Positions 11,743-16,134 of a DNA stretch of 16,134 nucleotides are shown here, piece after piece. A program made the translations under genes and the position numbers. This DNA comes from Neisseria uirgultaei (lineage in GTDB: Bacteria; Pseudomonadota; Gammaproteobacteria; Burkholderiales; Neisseriaceae). Numbering within the stretch: position 1 is the stretch's first letter; each line of letters opens with the position of its first letter. The DNA lies in the NCBI RefSeq assembly GCF_962719845.1, contig NZ_CAUIYF010000022.1, positions 1 to 16,134 of the forward strand, read 5' to 3'. The notes under the pieces were generated by a model. It was not told the DNA's origin. It was given only the letters and a program-made list of their open reading frames with translations, and made no database searches.

Positions 11743-12990
11743 ATGTTTTCTCTAGAGGCTTGGATAGGCTTGAGGTATCTCAGGGCGAAAAAGCGCAACG
11801 GCTTTATGTCGTTTATCACGATGGTTTCGATTGCCGGAATCGACTTGGGCGTAACCGCGCTGATTGTCGTCTTGTCGGTTATGAACGGCTTTCAGAAAGA
11901 AATACGCGGGCAGCTCCTGAATGTCGCGCCGCACGCCGAAATCGGCTATATCGACAATACGGATACGGATTGGCGCAACCTGCTTCGGTTTACCGAAAAC
12001 CGCAAAGGTATTTTGGCTGCCGCGCCCTATGTTTCCAATCAGGCATTGCTGGCAAACGCGGGCGAAATCAGGGGCGTGCAGATACGCGGCATTTTGCCGT
12101 CTGAAGAGCGCAAAGTGGTGGAATACGGCGACAAAATGCCGGCAGGCAAGTTTGAAGACCTGATTCCGGGCGAGTTTGACATTATCCTCGGTGTCGGCTT
12201 GGCGGAGGCTTTGGGTGCGGAAGTCGGCAATAAAGTTACCGTCATCACGCCGGAGGGTAACGTTACCCCCGCCGGAGTCGTGCCGCGCCTGAAACAGTTT
12301 ACCGTGGTCGGTCTGGTTAAGACGGGCGTTTACGAAGTGGACAATTCATTGGCAATGACGCATATCCAAGACGCGCGCGTACTGTACCGCTTGGATAAAG
12401 AAGTTGCGGGGCTGCGGCTGAAACTCGCCGACCCGCAAAACGCCCCCGCCTTGACGGCAACACTGATTCCGGAGGCGCAAAGGGACACAGTCTGGGTACG
12501 TGATTGGACGTTCAGCAACCGAAGCTATTTTGAGGCGGTCGAGTTGGAAAAACGGATGATGTTCATCATCCTGACGCTGATTATCGCTGTGGCGGCGTTC
12601 AACCTTGTCTCTTCCTTGGTGATGGCGGTTACGGAAAAGCAGGCGGACATTGCGATTTTGCGGACTTTGGGTCTTTCCCCTGCCGGCGTGATGAAGATTT
12701 TTATGGTGCAGGGCGCGTTTTCAGGCTTTTTCGGCACGCTGGCGGGTGTGGTCTGCGGCGTGCTTTTGGGTTGGAACGTCGGCAGGGTCGTAGCGTTTTT
12801 TGAAAACCTGCTCGGTGTCCACCTCATCAATTCGCAGGTTTATTTTATCGACTACCTGCCCAGCGATGTCGATATGGGCGACGTTGCCCTGATTGCCTGC
12901 ATTTCCCTGGGTTTGTCTTTCGTGGCGACGCTCTACCCGAGCTGGCGCGCGTCAAAAACCCAACCGGCGGAGGCTTTGCGTTATGAGTGA
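11743..12990 (+). CDS. lolF: Lipoprotein-releasing ABC transporter permease (LolC/LolE family, single-permease LolF type)
   Basis: This inner-membrane permease, with LolD, extracts lipoproteins bound for the outer membrane and passes them to LolA. The 415-residue protein begins FSLEAWIGLRYLRAKKRNGF, the family hallmark, followed by the first membrane helix (about 25-50), a large periplasmic domain (about 50-265) and three more helices near 266-290 (MMFIILTLIIAVAAFNLVSS), 320-345 (GAFSGFFGTLAGVVCGVLLG) and 380-400. RTLGLSPAGVMKIFMVQG is the coupling region that contacts LolD. Only one permease is encoded before lolD, not lolC plus lolE, which fits the LolDF arrangement described for several bacteria including Neisseria. 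The start has AAGG eight bases upstream. Its end overlaps lolD by 8 bases. An uptake sequence at 12096 encodes Leu-Pro-Ser-Glu. Confidence 0.93.
   Translation: MFSLEAWIGLRYLRAKKRNGFMSFITMVSIAGIDLGVTALIVVLSVMNGFQKEIRGQLLNVAPHAEIGYIDNTDTDWRNLLRFTENRKGILAAAPYVSNQALLANAGEIRGVQIRGILPSEERKVVEYGDKMPAGKFEDLIPGEFDIILGVGLAEALGAEVGNKVTVITPEGNVTPAGVVPRLKQFTVVGLVKTGVYEVDNSLAMTHIQDARVLYRLDKEVAGLRLKLADPQNAPALTATLIPEAQRDTVWVRDWTFSNRSYFEAVELEKRMMFIILTLIIAVAAFNLVSSLVMAVTEKQADIAILRTLGLSPAGVMKIFMVQGAFSGFFGTLAGVVCGVLLGWNVGRVVAFFENLLGVHLINSQVYFIDYLPSDVDMGDVALIACISLGLSFVATLYPSWRASKTQPAEALRYE
12096..12105 (+). repeat. DNA uptake sequence (10-mer) inside lolF
   Basis: An exact GCCGTCTGAA preceded by TT, in frame, encodes Leu-Pro-Ser-Glu in the periplasmic domain. 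Confidence 0.9.
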
Positions 12991-13678
12991 GTTGATTTTG
13001 AAATGCGAAGGCGTGGGCAAACGCTACCGTGACGGCGGTTTGGACGTTCGGGTGCTGCACGGCTTGGATTTGGAAATCCGTGCCGGAGAAAGTACCGGCA
13101 TCGTCGGCTCTTCGGGCAGCGGAAAATCGACCCTGCTGCATATTTTGGGCGGTCTGGATATGCCGTCTGAAGGCAGGGTGCTGCTGATGGGCGAGGATTT
13201 GCGTGCCTTAAACCAGCGTCAACTGGGCATCCTGCGCAACCGCCACCTCGGTTTCGTGTACCAGTTCCACCATCTTCTGCCTGAATTTTCGGCACTGGAA
13301 AACGTGATGATGCCGCTTCTGATCGGCAAGAAAAAACGGGAAGAGGCGGCAGAAACGGCAATGGCGATGCTGGAAAAGGTCGGACTGAAGCACCGTTCGG
13401 CGCACCGTGCGGGCGAACTTTCAGGCGGTGAGCGGCAGCGTGCCGCCATTGCGCGCGCCTTGGTTACGCAACCCAAATGCCTGCTTGCCGACGAGCCGAC
13501 CGGCAACCTCGACCGGGCAAACGCAAGGAATGTTCTGGATATGATGCTGGAACTGAAAACGGAATTGGGAACGGGTTTGGTTGTCGTAACGCACGACGAC
13601 GAACTTGCCTGCCGCTTCGGGCGCGTTATGGAGATGAAAGACGGCAGCCTGCACCCCAAGCAGGGCGCAAACGCCTAA
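12983..13678 (+). CDS. lolD: Lipoprotein-releasing ABC transporter ATPase LolD
   Basis: LolD is the cytoplasmic ATPase of the lipoprotein exporter. Motifs are Walker A GSSGSGKST (42-50), Q-loop FVYQ (91-94) followed by the LolD-typical FHHLLPEFSALENVMMPLL, signature LSGGERQR (146-153), Walker B CLLADEP (166-172) and switch histidine H204. The 231-residue length is normal. The ATG at 12983 is preferred to the upstream frame opening at 12893, because it lies nine bases after GGAGG and gives the family's N-terminus; it overlaps the lolF stop by 8 bases (ATGAGTGA). The 12-base uptake sequence at 13160 encodes MPSE just after GGLD, a loop that tolerates insertions. A terminator-like uptake hairpin follows, before recD. 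Confidence 0.97.
   Translation: MSELILKCEGVGKRYRDGGLDVRVLHGLDLEIRAGESTGIVGSSGSGKSTLLHILGGLDMPSEGRVLLMGEDLRALNQRQLGILRNRHLGFVYQFHHLLPEFSALENVMMPLLIGKKKREEAAETAMAMLEKVGLKHRSAHRAGELSGGERQRAAIARALVTQPKCLLADEPTGNLDRANARNVLDMMLELKTELGTGLVVVTHDDELACRFGRVMEMKDGSLHPKQGANA
13160..13171 (+). repeat. DNA uptake sequence (12-mer) inside lolD
   Basis: An exact ATGCCGTCTGAA lies in frame and encodes Met-Pro-Ser-Glu shortly after Walker A. Confidence 0.95.
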
Positions 13679-13697
13679 ACACCCGAAACAACACCGC

Positions 13698-13729
13698 GCC
13701 GTCTGAAGCCCCGCGCCTTCAGACGGCAT
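13698..13729. terminator. Uptake-sequence hairpin between lolD and recD
   Basis: GCCGTCTGAA (13698-13707) pairs with TTCAGACGGC (13718-13727) around a ten-base GC-rich loop. It begins 20 bases after the lolD stop and ends 17 bases before recD. Only three T follow closely, so some read-through into recD is likely. Confidence 0.7.
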
Positions 13730-13745
13730 TTCGACAAGGAATACG

Positions 13746-15491
13746 ATGGAGCGGCAGACAGATGAATTTGCCCAAGCGGCAGCAAGGGCAGCAATCCGTT
13801 TTTTGGAACGCTACGCGGGTTCAGGCAGCGAAGTGCTTGCCAACTGCACCGAACGCCTGTTTCAGGCATTGCAAAACGGTCATTCGTTTATCCGTTTGAG
13901 CGGTGGCGAGGCTGACGCGCTGTCGGCACTCGAACCCGTAGTCGGACGATCCGCATCACCCTTAATTTTAGAAGGCAGAAGGCTGTTTTTGGGCAGGATG
14001 TGGCAGTTGGAATACGATTTGGCGGTCGAGATAAAACGCTTGGCGGCAGCCGGCACGTCCGCCCCCCACGCGGCAGGCGCGAGGCAAAACCTTGCAAAAT
14101 GGTTTCAAGGCACGGGCAGCGAAGGACAGCGCGATGCCGCCGCCTTGGCACTGTTGCAGCCGTTTATGGTGATTACCGGCGGCCCCGGGACGGGCAAAAC
14201 GACAACGGTTGCCAAACTGCTGGCGCTGATTTGTGGCGAAGACGAAAATCTTCCCAACATCGCGCTTGCCGCACCGACAGGCAAAGCAGCGGCACATATG
14301 GCGCGCGCGCTGCACCGTGCAATCAACGGTTTTGACGCGCCGGAGGCCGTCCGCCGCCATTTGCTCAAACTGGAAGGGCAAACCGTCCACCGACTGCTGA
14401 AGCTGAGCCCGCCCAAAATGCAGGCGGCGTTCGACCATATCCGTCCGCTGCCGTTCGACGTGCTGATTGTCGATGAAGCCTCCATGTTGGATACCGCATT
14501 GATGCTGCAACTTTTGAAAGCGGTCAAAACCGGCGCGCGCGTGATTCTGCTGGGGGATGAAAACCAGCTTCCGTCCGTCGGAATCGGGGCCGTGCTGTCC
14601 GTCCTGTCGCAAAAAACCGTTTTGGACGGAGAAACGCACCAAAGGCTGGCCGGCTTCCTTCCGGAACACGGTTTCAGCGTCAGCGCAAATCCGCCCGTGC
14701 TGGCGCAAAACACCGCCCATCTGTCGTTCAGCCACCGCTTCGGCGACAACAGCGGCATCGGCTGCCTTGCCCGTGCCGCCGTATCGGGCGATGAAGGGGC
14801 GTGGGCATTGTTTGACCGGTTTCCGGATGAACTGGAACATTCGGAATGCAGTCCGAACACTCGAGTCGAAAGGTTGTACCGGACGCACAAAGCCTATTGG
14901 CAGGCGGTAAAAGACGGCAATATCGAAGCCGCATACGCAAGCATCTCGGATATCGTGGTTCTGGCAGCTTGGCGGCAGGATGCGGAAAACTTCAACGAAG
15001 CCTATTGCAGCCATGTACGCCGCAAAATGAACATACCCGAACATCAGGCCTATTTCGCCGGAGAGCCGATTATGATCAGGCAAAACGACTATGCACTCGA
15101 GTTGTTCAACGGAGACGTCGGACTGATTATGGATGATGCCCAAAGGCCGGGCAGCCTGTCCGCCTATTTTCCCGATACGGACGGGTTTAAAAAGGTTGCA
15201 GTCAGCTGCCTTCCGGATTTTGAACCTGCTTTCGCCATGACCGTCCATAAAAGCCAAGGTTCGGAGTATCGGGAAGTCTGGCTGCTGCCGCCCTCCGCCG
15301 TACCTTCGGACGAAGGGGACGACGCGCTTTCAGGCTTGAGCAGGGGACTGCTTTACACCGCCATTACCCGCGCGAGGGAAAAGTTCGTATTCTTCGGCGG
15401 GGAAAAAACCTTCCGGCAAGCCGCCGCCACCGTCAAAACGCGTCAGACGGCATTGGGCAGTATGCTTGAGCGGGTATTTTCACAAGGATAA
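13746..15491 (+). CDS. recD: Exodeoxyribonuclease V subunit alpha (RecD helicase)
   Basis: RecD is the 5'-3' helicase of RecBCD, which processes DNA double-strand ends. The 581 residues are close to the 608 of E. coli. After an N-terminal domain that binds RecC, the SF1 motifs follow: Walker A GGPGTGKT (145-152), motif Ia ALAAPTGKAAAHMARAL (173-189), QTVHRLLKL (212-220), Walker B FDVLIVDEASM (237-247), motif III LLGDENQLPSVGIG (268-281), the late motif AFAMTVHKSQGSEY (near 497-510) and LLYTAITRAREKF (near 541-553). The ATG at 13746 has AAGGAA six bases upstream. recB and recC are not in the window, as is common outside the enterobacteria. Adjacent lolD is unrelated in function. A degenerate uptake sequence lies near 15444. 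Confidence 0.97.
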   Translation: MERQTDEFAQAAARAAIRFLERYAGSGSEVLANCTERLFQALQNGHSFIRLSGGEADALSALEPVVGRSASPLILEGRRLFLGRMWQLEYDLAVEIKRLAAAGTSAPHAAGARQNLAKWFQGTGSEGQRDAAALALLQPFMVITGGPGTGKTTTVAKLLALICGEDENLPNIALAAPTGKAAAHMARALHRAINGFDAPEAVRRHLLKLEGQTVHRLLKLSPPKMQAAFDHIRPLPFDVLIVDEASMLDTALMLQLLKAVKTGARVILLGDENQLPSVGIGAVLSVLSQKTVLDGETHQRLAGFLPEHGFSVSANPPVLAQNTAHLSFSHRFGDNSGIGCLARAAVSGDEGAWALFDRFPDELEHSECSPNTRVERLYRTHKAYWQAVKDGNIEAAYASISDIVVLAAWRQDAENFNEAYCSHVRRKMNIPEHQAYFAGEPIMIRQNDYALELFNGDVGLIMDDAQRPGSLSAYFPDTDGFKKVAVSCLPDFEPAFAMTVHKSQGSEYREVWLLPPSAVPSDEGDDALSGLSRGLLYTAITRAREKFVFFGGEKTFRQAAATVKTRQTALGSMLERVFSQG

Positions 15492-15544
15492 TCCGGCCGG
15501 CGGCGCGGGTGTTCCGATGCCTGCCTCCGGAAGCGCGCCACCCT
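15492..15544. other. Gap between convergent recD and methyltransferase genes
   Basis: This 53-base GC-rich gap holds no uptake hairpin, unlike most gaps in the window. A short TTCCG/CGGAA stem near 15514-15534 is too weak to call a terminator. Confidence 0.4.
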
Positions 15545-16134
15545 TTATGCCTTTTTCAAACGGTATAGGAAAGTGGTTTCCCGAGTTCGGGCAAAAGCCA
15601 GCGGATCGTCTAGGTCGGCAGCTTTTTTGTGAACCGGTTTGGTTTTCAAAACATCCGTAACGCGCAAACCTGCCTGAGCAAATGCCTTTTCCAAAAAGTC
15701 GGTAGGGCGCAGGTGCAGATGTTCGGCAAGGTCGGAAATAATCAGGCGGATTTCTCCGTCGGGGTTCAGATGTTTCGGCGCATCACGCAAAAACGCAGCC
15801 AGCATCGCAGATTCGGGGTCGTATAACGCGGATTCGACGGCGGAAGTCGGCTTGGCGGGAAGCCAGGGAGGATTGCAGACGATTAAATCGGCAAACCCTT
15901 CGGGAAACAGATCGGTTTCGCGGATTTCAACCTGTTTTTCAAAACCCAAACGGGCAATATTGGCACGGGCGCAGGCAACCGCCCTCGGATTGGTATCCGT
16001 GCCGATGACGGAAGGAATGCCCTGTTTCGCCAAAATGGCGGCAAGCACGCCGGAGCCCGTCCCGATATCGAATGCCGTCTGAAAACCCGTTGACGGCGCA
16101 TGGGCAAGCAGGTCGAGGTATTCGCCGCGCAACG
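15545..16134 (-). CDS. Class I SAM-dependent methyltransferase, N-terminus outside window
   Basis: The visible 196 residues are the C-terminal part of a Rossmann-fold methyltransferase. Motif I is AFDIGTGSGVLAAILA, the acidic end of strand 2 is IGTDTNPRAVACARANI, and motif IV is DLIVCNPPW, the NPP(Y/W) signature of enzymes that methylate planar nitrogen groups, such as bases in RNA or DNA or the glutamine of release factors (PrmC group). The later part (LNPDGEIRLIISDLAEHL, then LRVTDVLKTKPVHKKA) resembles the small-domain MTS type. The target cannot be named. The frame is open at the window edge, so the TTG at 16132 is not the start. The gene ends convergently with recD. A 12-base uptake sequence lies inside, antisense. 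Confidence 0.85.
   Translation of the reverse strand, partial: LRGEYLDLLAHAPSTGFQTAFDIGTGSGVLAAILAKQGIPSVIGTDTNPRAVACARANIARLGFEKQVEIRETDLFPEGFADLIVCNPPWLPAKPTSAVESALYDPESAMLAAFLRDAPKHLNPDGEIRLIISDLAEHLHLRPTDFLEKAFAQAGLRVTDVLKTKPVHKKAADLDDPLAFARTRETTFLYRLKKA
16072..16083 (+). repeat. DNA uptake sequence (12-mer) inside the methyltransferase gene
   Basis: An exact ATGCCGTCTGAA lies antisense to the gene and encodes Phe-Gln-Thr-Ala on the other strand, just before motif I. Confidence 0.95.

Noticed and set aside
12893..12982. N-terminal extension of LolD
   Set aside because: It lies wholly within lolF coding sequence; the ATG at 12983 has a proper ribosome binding site and the usual LolD start.
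13968..15257. A 429-aa open frame on the minus strand opposite recD
   Set aside because: It is antisense to recD with all helicase motifs intact and shows the biased composition of a shadow frame.
1..16134. CRISPR array, toxin-antitoxin, restriction-modification or other defence system
   Set aside because: No regularly spaced repeat array, cas gene, or toxin/antitoxin or restriction gene pair could be found; repeats present are uptake sequences and one Correia element.

Overview
The window is chromosomal DNA of a Neisseria species, most likely one of the N. meningitidis / N. gonorrhoeae / N. lactamica group. The evidence is about twenty exact copies of the neisserial DNA uptake sequence (GCCGTCTGAA, often with a 5' AT), many as inverted pairs between genes, a short Correia element with matching 26-bp ends, a poly-G phase-variable glycosyltransferase, and core proteins typical of a betaproteobacterium. 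I cannot name the species from the sequence alone.

Layout. 1-377 (minus): start of a family 2 glycosyltransferase switched off by an 11-base G tract. 545-1805 (minus): a GAF-domain gene overlapping ribA. 1956-2040 (plus): tRNA-Leu(UAG) with its own promoter and terminator. 2140-3620: a decayed prophage remnant just downstream of the tRNA, holding an HTH relic without a good start codon, an unrecognised 224-aa ORF and a shortened phage tail-type protein whose C-terminus looks foreign. 3708-3812: Correia element. 3891-8398 (minus): ruvB, a 102-aa hypothetical protein, cca and the ABC-F ATPase ybiT. 8547-11205 (plus): an ArsC/Spx-like protein (YffB), a PpiD-like membrane-anchored periplasmic chaperone, and recR. 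11261-11539 (minus): a small exported protein. 11743-15491 (plus): lolF-lolD (lipoprotein release) and recD. 15545-end (minus): a class I SAM methyltransferase cut by the window edge.

Functional links. ruvB, recR and recD all act in recombination and repair but sit in separate transcription units. The lolF/lolD pair forms an inner-membrane lipoprotein exporter, and the PpiD-like protein and the small exported protein also serve the cell envelope. cca and tRNA-Leu concern tRNA, and ybiT is a ribosome-associated ATPase. The GAF/ribA pair overlaps by 8 bases and is probably translated in a coupled way.

No new defence or mobile system is obvious. The most informative places are the phase-variable glycosyltransferase, the tRNA-adjacent phage relic with its chimeric ORF, and the PpiD-like protein that appears to have lost its parvulin domain.
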